Assembly (NCBI GenBank): GCA_027317105.1
Contig: DAHVFH010000031.1
Span: 1 to 23,198, forward strand
DNA: 23,198 bases
DNA from: Cytophagales bacterium
Lineage (GTDB): Bacteria; Bacteroidota; Bacteroidia; Cytophagales; Cyclobacteriaceae
Reading direction: 5' to 3'
Below the pieces are notes generated by a model. It saw only the letters and a list, made by a program, of their open reading frames with translations, searched no databases and had not been told where the DNA came from. This document shows, in pieces, positions 15,797 to 22,469 of this stretch; position 1 is the stretch's first letter; the number at the start of each line of letters is the position of its first letter. A program made the translations under genes and the position numbers.

Positions 15797-16852
15797 TCAA
15801 ATTTTCAAATCATTAATCGCACGTCTGGCATTTTCCCCACAGGCTTGGATCACAAAAAGTAAGGATGCAAAGCGCGGGTCGTTAGTGATTCCTTTTTTGT
15901 AGCGATAATAAATTTGCTGGCAGATCACCCCCACTTTAAATGAACCGAACGCATAATAGAAAACAAAATCGTTGATCGTTTTCCCCGATTTCTCTTGGTA
16001 ATAGTTCAATACTTCTTGGCGAGAAAGGTTACCAGGCATCCAGGTTAAATTGAAAGGCTTCAGTGCACCCGCGTCAGTGGCTTCGGCCCAATAGGCGAGA
16101 GTCGTTCCCAAATCCATAAGTGGATCACCAACGGTGGCCATCTCCCAATCGAGTACCGCAATGACTTTCGTTAAATCGTGTGGATCTAATACGAGGTTAT
16201 CGTATTTGAAATCGTTGTGAATAAATGCAACCGAAGAAGACGATGGGATATTTTTTTTCATCCACTCAGCTGTTTCATCCATCGAAGGAATAGTATCGGT
16301 AGCACTGTTTTCATAGCGCTTAATCCATCCATCGACCTGTCGTTGCACATACCCTTCAGGCTTTCCTAATTGATCTAAGCCAGATGATTGAAGTTCCAGT
16401 TGATGTAGGTGTACCAACTGATCAATAGCCGACTTTGACAGCGCTGTAAACGTTTCGGCTTCGATTTTCAATTCCTTCGGAACACGGTTGCGGAGGATGG
16501 TTCCTTTCACCCTGCGCATAAAATAGAATTTTGCCCCGATAACCGATTCGTCCTCGCATAGCAAAATGGGCTCCGGGCTTTTATCATACCCGGCCTTTCG
16601 CAAGGAGGTGAGTACATTAAATTCCCGAGCCATATCGTGAGCCGATTTGATATTAGCACCTATGGGTGGCCTGCGCAAAACAAATTCATCCTTATCAGCT
16701 GTGATCAAATACGTGAGATTGGAAAATCCACTGGGGAATTGCTGAACGATTAATTCATTTGAGAAACCCTCTAAATGATTACTCAGGTAGGCAGAAAGCT
16801 TTTTTGGTTCGAATCCCTCACCTGAACGGATAAGTGCAGGTTGGTCTACCAA
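15797..16852 (-). CDS. APH-family kinase, ACAD10/11-type (putative hydroxyacyl-CoA kinase)
   Basis: Protein of 351 aa with an aminoglycoside-phosphotransferase fold. Brenner motif IHNDFKYDNLVLD (211-223) gives His212, Asp214 and Asn219; the metal-binding Asp235 is in VLDWEMATVGDP. The N-terminus VDQPALIRSGEGFEPKKLSAYL matches the kinase half of ACAD10/11 and of bacterial homologues such as LvaA. These phosphorylate the 4-hydroxyl of a 4-hydroxyacyl-CoA, which an ACAD partner then uses. The start is TTG at 16852, overlapping the last 7 bp of vapC, so translation is probably coupled to the toxin gene. An antibiotic-resistance role is unlikely given the acyl-CoA context. Confidence 0.85.
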   Translation of the reverse strand: MVDQPALIRSGEGFEPKKLSAYLSNHLEGFSNELIVQQFPSGFSNLTYLITADKDEFVLRRPPIGANIKSAHDMAREFNVLTSLRKAGYDKSPEPILLCEDESVIGAKFYFMRRVKGTILRNRVPKELKIEAETFTALSKSAIDQLVHLHQLELQSSGLDQLGKPEGYVQRQVDGWIKRYENSATDTIPSMDETAEWMKKNIPSSSSVAFIHNDFKYDNLVLDPHDLTKVIAVLDWEMATVGDPLMDLGTTLAYWAEATDAGALKPFNLTWMPGNLSRQEVLNYYQEKSGKTINDFVFYYAFGSFKVGVICQQIYYRYKKGITNDPRFASLLFVIQACGENARRAINDLKI

Positions 16853-17238
16853 GATTGTAGTTTTAATTTTTCGATTTCTTTGAAATGTCTATCTCGTGTA
16901 ATCAAGGTGAACGCGTGCTGTTCTGCTAAGGCTGCAATCCACACGTCATTAGAAGGAATAGGTTTTCCTTTCTTATAGAGATAAGCAACGGTTTCTCCGT
17001 AATATTTAGCAGTCACTTCATCGATTAAAAGAATAGTACCCAGCGTCAAGAATTGGCTAAGCATTTTCAAGTGCTTTGCTTTGTTCATGGCTCTATTGAC
17101 TCCGACATAAAGCTCTCCTAAGACAACTGAGCGGATGTAAAATGTTTTTATTTTGTTAAGCCGGTCAGCGAATACCTTATTGCCTCCAAATATTTCAATA
17201 ATAATATTGGTATCCAGCAATATGTTATCTCCATTCAT
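16846..17238 (-). CDS. vapC: VapC-type PIN-domain toxin
   Basis: Protein of 130 aa, an RNase toxin of type II toxin-antitoxin systems that usually cleaves tRNA or rRNA. The four acidic residues of the PIN site are Asp9 (LLDTNI), Glu42 (LGELYVG), Asp98 (SNDVWIAA) and Asp116 (TRDRHF). The length and the order fit full-length VapC. The antitoxin gene overlaps its start by 14 bp. Its stop codon is overlapped by the TTG start of the kinase gene, so the module sits inside a catabolic operon. All key residues appear intact. Confidence 0.92.
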   Translation of the reverse strand: MNGDNILLDTNIIIEIFGGNKVFADRLNKIKTFYIRSVVLGELYVGVNRAMNKAKHLKMLSQFLTLGTILLIDEVTAKYYGETVAYLYKKGKPIPSNDVWIAALAEQHAFTLITRDRHFKEIEKLKLQSW

Positions 17239-17446
17239 CGGGATGAATTATTTCGCAAGATTCTGAGATCGCCTTTTTGACTTGAGTCACTTCCTTTTTA
17301 CTAAAGACCCCAACAAAATCATAAACCGTAACCGATTTCCTGTTCTTCGATTTTTTTAAAATGCGCTCAAGCTCCAACAGTGTAGCTTCATTTTTTACTT
17401 TGAGCACATCTTCTATTAGTTGAATTTTTTTTGCCTCTTGAAACAT
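17225..17446 (-). CDS. vapB: VapB-type antitoxin
   Basis: Small protein of 73 aa. The N-terminal helix (IQLIEDVLKVKNEATLLELERILKK) resembles those of small antitoxins found next to PIN toxins in Bacteroidota, and the C-terminal part (VGVFSKKEVTQVKKAISESCEIIHPDEW) would wrap the toxin. A classical AbrB or ribbon-helix-helix DNA-binding motif is not obvious. The overlap of 14 bp with the PIN gene and the position upstream support the assignment more than the sequence does. The 52 bp between its start and the upstream acyl-CoA dehydrogenase gene may hold its own promoter. Confidence 0.8.
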   Translation of the reverse strand: MFQEAKKIQLIEDVLKVKNEATLLELERILKKSKNRKSVTVYDFVGVFSKKEVTQVKKAISESCEIIHPDEWR

Positions 17447-17498
17447 AACTTATGTTAGTCAAAATTAGTGCTATTACCTTGAGAATCAAAAATAAATT

Positions 17499-18710
17499 TC
17501 AACCTGTAAAACTCAATCCATATTTTTTTAAAATTGACTTCGCCAATGATGTTTTGTGCACTTCATCCGGGCCGTCATAAATTCGGGCTGCACGTTCATG
17601 ACGGTACCAAAAAGAAAGCAAGGTGTCATCGGTGATGCCCAGGGCTCCGTGTACTTGTATGGCTTTGTCAATCACATTGGACAGCACATTGGCCACATAA
17701 AATTTAATGGCCGCAACTTCATCTTTTACGGCCTTTGATCCGGCCTGTTCCATTTCATAAGCCGTGTGCAACACCATCAATCTTGCAGCATTTATTTCTG
17801 CTCGACATTCGGCTATCCAAGCCTGAATAATTTGTTGGTGACCGAGATACCGATGTTCATCAAGTTTACGTGTGGCCGCTCGCTGACACATCAGGTCAAA
17901 AGCACGTTCGCAAATTCCAATCCAGCGCATGCAGTGATGAATCCGCCCCGGGCCGAGCCGTGCTTGCGCCAAAGCGAAACCTTTGCCTTCCTCACCAATA
18001 AGATTGGAAACAGGGACTGGACAATTGGTGAACCGTACTTCTCCATGGCTAATGTAATCTTCGCCCGCTTCACCCATGATGGGAACATTGCGCGCCAATT
18101 CATATCCTTCATTAGGAATAGGGACCAAGATCATGCTTGCTCTTAAATACGGACTGGGATTTTGGGCATCGGTAACCGCCATTACAATGGTAAACGAAGC
18201 ACCATCGGCAGAAGAAGTAAACCATTTATGTCCGTTGATCACATAGTCATTTCCTTCTCGTTTGGCTGTGGTGGCCAAGCGCACAGGGTTTGATCCCGCC
18301 AACTCGGGTTCGGTCATTGCAAAACAAGAACGAATATCACCATTCATTAACGGAACCAAATATTTCTTTTTCAATTCTGCAGAAGCAAACCCGTGAAGCA
18401 ACTCCATGTTGCCGATATCGGGAGCCTGACAGTTAAATAAATAATGTCCAATAGGTGATGAACCTAACAGTTCGCTGATCTGTGCAAACTCCACAAGTGT
18501 TAGTCCTACGCCACCATCTTTCTCCGAAAGGTGTGGCGCCCATAATTTTTTCTCTTTGGTTTTTGCTCTTAAATTTTTTAGCAGTGGAAGGGATTGGCGA
18601 AATGGCCTGTTGATCACGGCCAGCTCAATTGGATAAACTTCTTCATTTAAAAACTGCAGATAAGCCGGCAATAGGGATTTGATTTTTTCGGTAAGAAAGA
18701 GATTCGTCAT
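17499..18710 (-). CDS. Acyl-CoA dehydrogenase, ACAD10/11-like
   Basis: FAD-dependent enzyme of 403 aa. Visible are CFAMTEPELAGSNP (129-142, FAD/substrate site), WFTSSADGA (163-171), IQVHGALGITDDTLL (351-364) and the catalytic-loop block RIYDGPDEVHK (376-386). In ordinary acyl-CoA dehydrogenases this last block is YEGT with Glu as base; here Asp379 takes that place, a form typical of the ACAD10/11 branch. Those enzymes act on a phosphorylated 4-hydroxyacyl-CoA supplied by an APH-type kinase, which is encoded two genes downstream. The gene starts 9 bp after the SDR gene ends. The N-terminal helical domain is complete, so the protein should be a full-length stand-alone ACAD, not a fusion with the kinase as in animals. 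Confidence 0.9.
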   Translation of the reverse strand: MTNLFLTEKIKSLLPAYLQFLNEEVYPIELAVINRPFRQSLPLLKNLRAKTKEKKLWAPHLSEKDGGVGLTLVEFAQISELLGSSPIGHYLFNCQAPDIGNMELLHGFASAELKKKYLVPLMNGDIRSCFAMTEPELAGSNPVRLATTAKREGNDYVINGHKWFTSSADGASFTIVMAVTDAQNPSPYLRASMILVPIPNEGYELARNVPIMGEAGEDYISHGEVRFTNCPVPVSNLIGEEGKGFALAQARLGPGRIHHCMRWIGICERAFDLMCQRAATRKLDEHRYLGHQQIIQAWIAECRAEINAARLMVLHTAYEMEQAGSKAVKDEVAAIKFYVANVLSNVIDKAIQVHGALGITDDTLLSFWYRHERAARIYDGPDEVHKTSLAKSILKKYGLSFTG

Positions 18711-18719
18711 GGCAATGCA

Positions 18720-19490
18720 TTAAATGGTAAATCCACCGTCAGCGGTGAACACCGCGCCAGTACTGTACGAGGAGGCATCGGCCGCAAGGTAAAGTGCAAG
18801 TGCTGCTATTTCTTCCGGTGTACCTACGCGCTTGATCGCCAACATCTTCATCATCGTGTGCATAATTTTCTCATTGCTCCAAAGTGCCTCACTGAATTTA
18901 GTTCTAATTAGCCCGGGGCAAATCACGTTGACACGAATGTTGTCATCGCCCCATTCTTTGGCCATCACTTTACTCAATGAAATAAGAGCCGCTTTGCTCA
19001 TGCTGTAAATCCCCAAACCGGATTCTGGTCGCAGACCTCCGATGGAACTAATGTTGATGACTGATCCACTTTTTTTTGCTTTCAAAATTGGGTACACTTT
19101 TTTAGCGAGTTCGAAAGGCCCTTTCACATTGACGGCTATGATTTTATCAAAGGAAGATTCTGTCGTCTCCACTACTGGACCAAAACTTGGATTGGCCGCG
19201 GCATTGTTGACAACAATATCAATTGTGCCATAGGTTGCTAGCGTGGCGTCAATTAATTTTTGAATGTCGGAAGCATCGCCCACATTACACGCTACGGCCA
19301 ACGCATTGCCTCCTTTGCCTTTGATTTCTGTCACCACAGCGTCTACAGCTTCTTGTTTGCGACTCGAAACGACAACCTTGGCACCAACATGAGCATACAA
19401 TTCGGCTATGGCTCTGCCAATTCCTTTTGAGGCGCCTGTAACCAGTGCCACTTTTCCAGTGAGATCAAAAATTTTTTCTTGCATATACAT
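18720..19490 (-). CDS. Short-chain dehydrogenase/reductase
   Basis: NAD(P)-dependent oxidoreductase of 256 aa from the ATG at 19490 (MYMQEKIFDLTGK); the frame stays open six codons further to a TTG at 19508, and an ATG at 19484 is also possible. Motifs counted from 19490 are TGASKGIG (18-25), NNAA (95-98), the catalytic Ser at about 148, and YSMSK with Tyr162 and Lys166. The C-terminal ADGGFTI end is classic for FabG-like SDRs. It is the first gene of the minus-strand group leading to the ACAD, kinase and 3-hydroxyacyl-CoA dehydrogenase genes. It could oxidise or reduce a 4- or 3-hydroxyl, by analogy with LvaD of the levulinate operon; this is inference. Confidence 0.9.
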   Translation of the reverse strand: MYMQEKIFDLTGKVALVTGASKGIGRAIAELYAHVGAKVVVSSRKQEAVDAVVTEIKGKGGNALAVACNVGDASDIQKLIDATLATYGTIDIVVNNAAANPSFGPVVETTESSFDKIIAVNVKGPFELAKKVYPILKAKKSGSVINISSIGGLRPESGLGIYSMSKAALISLSKVMAKEWGDDNIRVNVICPGLIRTKFSEALWSNEKIMHTMMKMLAIKRVGTPEEIAALALYLAADASSYSTGAVFTADGGFTI

Positions 19491-19535
19491 TAAATTTAAA
19501 GAGATCAAGATAAGGGAATTAAACCGAAATTGTTC

Positions 19536-19559
19536 TCTCGTCAGAAAATATTTACGAGA
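19536..19559. repeat. Inverted repeat in the divergent SDR / Xre region
   Basis: TCTCGT (19536-19541) and ACGAGA (19554-19559) are perfect complements separated by 12 bp. The site is 46-70 bp upstream of the SDR start and could be an operator for the catabolic genes. No regulator gene is adjacent. Confidence 0.35.
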
Positions 19560-19597
19560 AGTGTTTTTTATTTATTGTCAAATGGTGTATTTTTATA

Positions 19598-19609
19598 TAT
19601 CAAATGATA
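19598..19609. promoter_or_regulatory. Possible autoregulatory operator of the Xre-RES module
   Basis: TATCAAATGATA has 5-bp inverted arms (TATCA/TGATA) and ends 5 bp before the ATG at 19615. TCAAATG also occurs 22 bp upstream (19578-19584), giving two sites on one face of the helix. Xre antitoxins usually repress their own promoter, so these are candidate binding sites. Confidence 0.3.
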
Positions 19610-19614
19610 AAATC

Positions 19615-20160
19615 ATGACAAAGAGAAAAAAAACAAAGGACACCTCTTTAAAACCAAAGAAAAGCACCGTTGCGGAGCCTGCCGTTGCCTATGGTGAAAA
19701 ATCGTTTCGTATCACTGTGGCCGGAAGGAAGAAAACCTATCCTATCCATCAGGGATATGGCTATTTTATTCCCGCTTTAAAAAAAGCCGAAAATTTAGAG
19801 GACGTATCAAGCTATCTTGAAAAAGGGATTACATCGAAAGAAATCAAGCCCGTTGTGAAGTACCTTGACTTTAAAGTTCCTGAAATTGCGAAAGCGGCAA
19901 CCGTTTCAGTTAGCACCGTATTGCGATGGCAGCCCGAAACATCAATCGGTTTACCGGGGTCTGGTCAATTCTACAAAATAGATGAAGTCATTCGTAAGGG
20001 CGTTTCCCTCTTTGGAGGAGAAGAACAATTTAAAACTTGGCTTAATAGCCCTAATCTTTCTCTTGGCAATGCTGTTCCGCTAAAATTAATTACTTCTACC
20101 ATTGGTGTCGATCTGGTTGACGAGGCCTTAGATGCACTCATTTACGGCAACGTAATGTAG
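19615..20160 (+). CDS. Xre/ParS (MbcA-type) antitoxin of a RES toxin
   Basis: Protein of 181 aa from the ATG at 19615; an in-frame ATG also lies 11 codons upstream (19582), but the basic start MTKRKKTKDTS is more usual. The N-terminus is basic and disordered. A helix-turn-helix lies at about 75-106 (KEIKPVVKYLDFKVPEIAKAATVSVSTVLRW). The C-terminal DUF2384 domain is FGGEEQFKTWLNSPNLSLGNAVPLKLI, then DLVDEALDALIYG (about 133-178). Such antitoxins neutralise RES-domain NAD-degrading toxins and repress their own operon. The toxin gene follows after only 3 bp. Confidence 0.9.
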   Translation: MTKRKKTKDTSLKPKKSTVAEPAVAYGEKSFRITVAGRKKTYPIHQGYGYFIPALKKAENLEDVSSYLEKGITSKEIKPVVKYLDFKVPEIAKAATVSVSTVLRWQPETSIGLPGSGQFYKIDEVIRKGVSLFGGEEQFKTWLNSPNLSLGNAVPLKLITSTIGVDLVDEALDALIYGNVM

Positions 20161-20163
20161 GCA

Positions 20164-20625
20164 ATGCGTTATTACCGCATCATGTCAGCCCATTTCTATA
20201 GGAGCCCCTTCAGTTGCTCCGCGAATGGAGGAAGATGGAACCCCAAAGGATCAAGAATGATTTATGCTGGCAGCTCGCCCAGTGTGTCGTTGCTCGAATA
20301 CTTGTGTGTGAAAGGCAATGCCGTTGCCTTGAATTCCTGGTACATGATCGTATTTGAAATTAAAGATTCTTCTTTGATTGGTGAGTTGGATGCCTATGAA
20401 TTGCCAACCAGCTGGAATATCTCACCACATGGAAGGGCTACACAAAATTTTGGCAGTGCGTGGTTGCTGGAGAGAGAATTCCCTTTTCTTAAAGTTCCTT
20501 CAGCAAGACTGAACATTAAATTCTATCCGGAAGAACACAACCTGCTGATCAACCCTGACTTTCCTCAACTAGAGAACAAATTAAAAGTCGTAGATACTTT
20601 GCCTTTTAGCTACTTGTTAGGGTAG
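20164..20625 (+). CDS. RES-domain toxin (NAD-degrading)
   Basis: Protein of 153 aa, full length for the family. Conserved sites are Arg24 in GGRWNPKG, Tyr34 in MIYAGSS, Glu45 in SLLEYL, and the C-terminal VPSARLNIKFYPEEHNLLINP block with Ser113 and Asn130. RES toxins (Xre-RES, MbcTA) break down NAD+ and stop growth when not bound by the antitoxin. The gene starts 3 bp after the antitoxin stop. It ends 24 bp from the 3' end of the convergent DUF1080 gene with no clear terminator. Confidence 0.92.
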   Translation: MRYYRIMSAHFYRSPFSCSANGGRWNPKGSRMIYAGSSPSVSLLEYLCVKGNAVALNSWYMIVFEIKDSSLIGELDAYELPTSWNISPHGRATQNFGSAWLLEREFPFLKVPSARLNIKFYPEEHNLLINPDFPQLENKLKVVDTLPFSYLLG

Positions 20626-20649
20626 ATATTGAACTTAATTCTGTGCGCA

Positions 20650-21270
20650 TTAATCCGGCAGCACTTTTACCATAACATCTTTATAAAAGACTTTGCTCTT
20701 AGGGTCATGACCTTGTAAGGCAAATGTGCCACTCGAAAGCCGGCCCCCTTCAGCAGGCTCCGTATATTCATTGATTGTTTTGCCGTTGATCTTCACTGTA
20801 ATTTTCTTTCCCTGCACAATGATCTCATAGGTAAACCATTCGTTGTCTTTCGCAGGTGCCGCTTTTACATCTTGCATGGCATACACACTTCCTGTTTTTC
20901 GCCAATCCGTATGGGTATTATTCACCTGCAATTCATAACCTTTTTTTGGCCAATCGGTTTCTTGGTAAGCGGTATGAATAAAAATTCCGGAGTTGGAGCC
21001 AGGCGTGGTCATCACCTGTGCTTTAAATTCAAAATTTTTGAAATTATGATTGGCGACAGGCCCTTCGTAAAACAGATGGGCGCGTTCACCAAAAACGACA
21101 ATCATCCCATCGGCTATTGTAAATGTGCCGGGATGTTCGCTGGCTTTCCAGCCGTCAAAAGTTTTGCCATCGAACAAACTGATCCAACCCGCTTTATCGG
21201 CTTTATCTTTTTGAGCAAAGGCAACAAGTTGAAGGGCAAGGAAAAAGGTAAGCATTATAGATTTTCTCAT
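20650..21270 (-). CDS. Secreted DUF1080 protein (3-keto-glycoside hydrolase/lyase family)
   Basis: Protein of 206 aa with a Sec signal peptide (MRKSIMLTFFLALQLVAFAQ, cut near residue 20). The DUF1080 (PF06439) jelly-roll is complete: GWISLFDGKTFDGWK, the NHNFKNFEFKAQV strand, GSNSGIFIHTAY, GYELQVNNTHTD, TGSVYAM, NEWFTYEIIVQG, LQGHDPKSKVFYKDVMVK. Members act on 3-keto-glycosides. A lone TIM-barrel isomerase-like gene lies 223 bp upstream on the same strand, which is a known pairing. The protein probably acts in the periplasm or at the outer membrane. Confidence 0.9.
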   Translation of the reverse strand: MRKSIMLTFFLALQLVAFAQKDKADKAGWISLFDGKTFDGWKASEHPGTFTIADGMIVVFGERAHLFYEGPVANHNFKNFEFKAQVMTTPGSNSGIFIHTAYQETDWPKKGYELQVNNTHTDWRKTGSVYAMQDVKAAPAKDNEWFTYEIIVQGKKITVKINGKTINEYTEPAEGGRLSSGTFALQGHDPKSKVFYKDVMVKVLPD

Positions 21271-21315
21271 GATTATATGGATTTTAATGGATTTTCGTTT
21301 GTAGCTAATAATTAA

Positions 21316-21331
21316 TGTAATCGATTTTACA
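21316..21331. promoter_or_regulatory. Possible operator upstream of the DUF1080 gene
   Basis: TGTAATCGATTTTACA has 5-bp inverted arms (TGTAA/TTACA) around a near-symmetric AATCGA-type centre, 46-61 bp upstream of the start. It could bind a dimeric regulator; the evidence is only symmetry and position. Confidence 0.25.
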
Positions 21332-21356
21332 ATTGTATCTCTCTAAATTCTTGAGG

Positions 21357-21421
21357 CTTCGTGTCTTTGTGGCTCAATTTTATCATTTTTTATATTGCTA
21401 CGAAGTCGCAAAGTCACTAAG
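21357..21421. repeat. REP-like inverted repeat
   Basis: CTTCGTGTCTTTGTGGCT (21357-21374) and the reverse complement of 21404-21421 (CTTAGTGACTTTGCGACT) match at 14 of 18 positions, with about 29 bp between. The sequence type, with CTTTGTGGC and GCAAAGTCAC words, is a common intergenic repeat in Bacteroidota. A half copy with GCAAAGACGCCAAG lies just upstream of the GCS2 gene start, at about 6396-6417. Confidence 0.6.
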
Positions 21422-21493
21422 AAATACACGGCACTTAAGATCAGTTAATAAATGTAGTTATTTTTCTTAGGCATCCACTTCATTCAATAAAAA

Positions 21494-22387
21494 TCACGCT
21501 TTCGCGAATTGCTCCTGAAGTGCTTTCACGGCAATAGGAAGTTCAGTCTCCATGTTCTTCCATCGGCACTCCAGGGAAATTCTGCCTTGGTAATTTATCT
21601 CTTTAAGTGCTTTAAAATAGGGCGTAAAATCATCGCCCTTGACTCCTGGTGGCGTGCGACCTTCACGTTCCGCAATGTGGCAATGGACAATGCGGTTGCT
21701 CAATCGAACCAGTTCGCTCGCGGGATCATTTTCTTTTAAGGCATGATACATATCGCAAATCATTTTAAGGTTCGGGTGGTTTACCGCATCTACAATTTCT
21801 CCGGCTTCGCGCAGCGTATTAATAAAATTGGTTTCACCGCGGTTAAGTTGCTCCACGGCCATGGTAATGTTATGCTGTGCAGCTAATGGCGCAAGTCTTT
21901 TGCAAAGCGCAACGAACTGCTCCTTCGCTTTTGATTTCTCAAAGCCTTCAGGGATTCTTCTCGCTCCACCACTTCCAAACACTACCATTTTTGCACCCAC
22001 CCTTTCCATCCGCTGGAAAGCAACGGAGGCATAATTGATTATCACTTCATGGTCAGCCAGATCGCCAACTACCTTCATCTCGCCAGGAAGAAACAAATTG
22101 AAAACCTCGATTTTCAAAGGCTGAGAATCCGAAAACATTTTTAACTGCTCGCGAAACTCTTGTTCGGATTTAGTGGGCATCAATATTTTGGCTACGCCCT
22201 CTTCAATATATGAACAACCTGATTGTTTGGCCAAAGCACTATCTTTCCAAGAACCACACAGACCGATGGTAATTGTATTCTTGTTTTCAAAATCGGAGGC
22301 AAACGAAGAAAGCACTGCGCCAGACAGCGCTAAAGTAGAAGCGTGCAAGAATTTTTGGCGACTTATAGGTTGGGCTTGGTGTGGCAT
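21494..22387 (-). CDS. Exported TIM-barrel sugar isomerase/epimerase-like protein
   Basis: Protein of 297 aa, AP-endonuclease-2 / sugar phosphate isomerase family (PF01261). The metal site is visible as Glu179 (MAVEQLN), Asp212 and His215 (ICDMYH), His237 (HCHIAE) and Glu273 (ISLECR). The N-terminus has SRQKFLHASTLALSGAVLSSFA, a Tat-like leader with RQ in place of twin Arg followed by a hydrophobic stretch, so export or membrane anchoring is likely. The substrate is unknown; with the secreted DUF1080 gene downstream, a role in 3-keto-sugar metabolism is the best guess. No Gfo/Idh oxidoreductase gene lies in the window. Confidence 0.87.
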   Translation of the reverse strand: MPHQAQPISRQKFLHASTLALSGAVLSSFASDFENKNTITIGLCGSWKDSALAKQSGCSYIEEGVAKILMPTKSEQEFREQLKMFSDSQPLKIEVFNLFLPGEMKVVGDLADHEVIINYASVAFQRMERVGAKMVVFGSGGARRIPEGFEKSKAKEQFVALCKRLAPLAAQHNITMAVEQLNRGETNFINTLREAGEIVDAVNHPNLKMICDMYHALKENDPASELVRLSNRIVHCHIAEREGRTPPGVKGDDFTPYFKALKEINYQGRISLECRWKNMETELPIAVKALQEQFAKA

Positions 22388-22469
22388 CTAATTTCTAACA
22401 TTAGAAAAGGTAATGCAAATTCATTCGACATGCCACAACACCTACCATATTTCGGCCAGGAAACCCCCG

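Noticed and set aside
15797..16852. Aminoglycoside resistance kinase
   Set aside because: The N-terminus and the acyl-CoA gene neighbours fit the ACAD10/11-type kinase rather than a drug-modifying enzyme.
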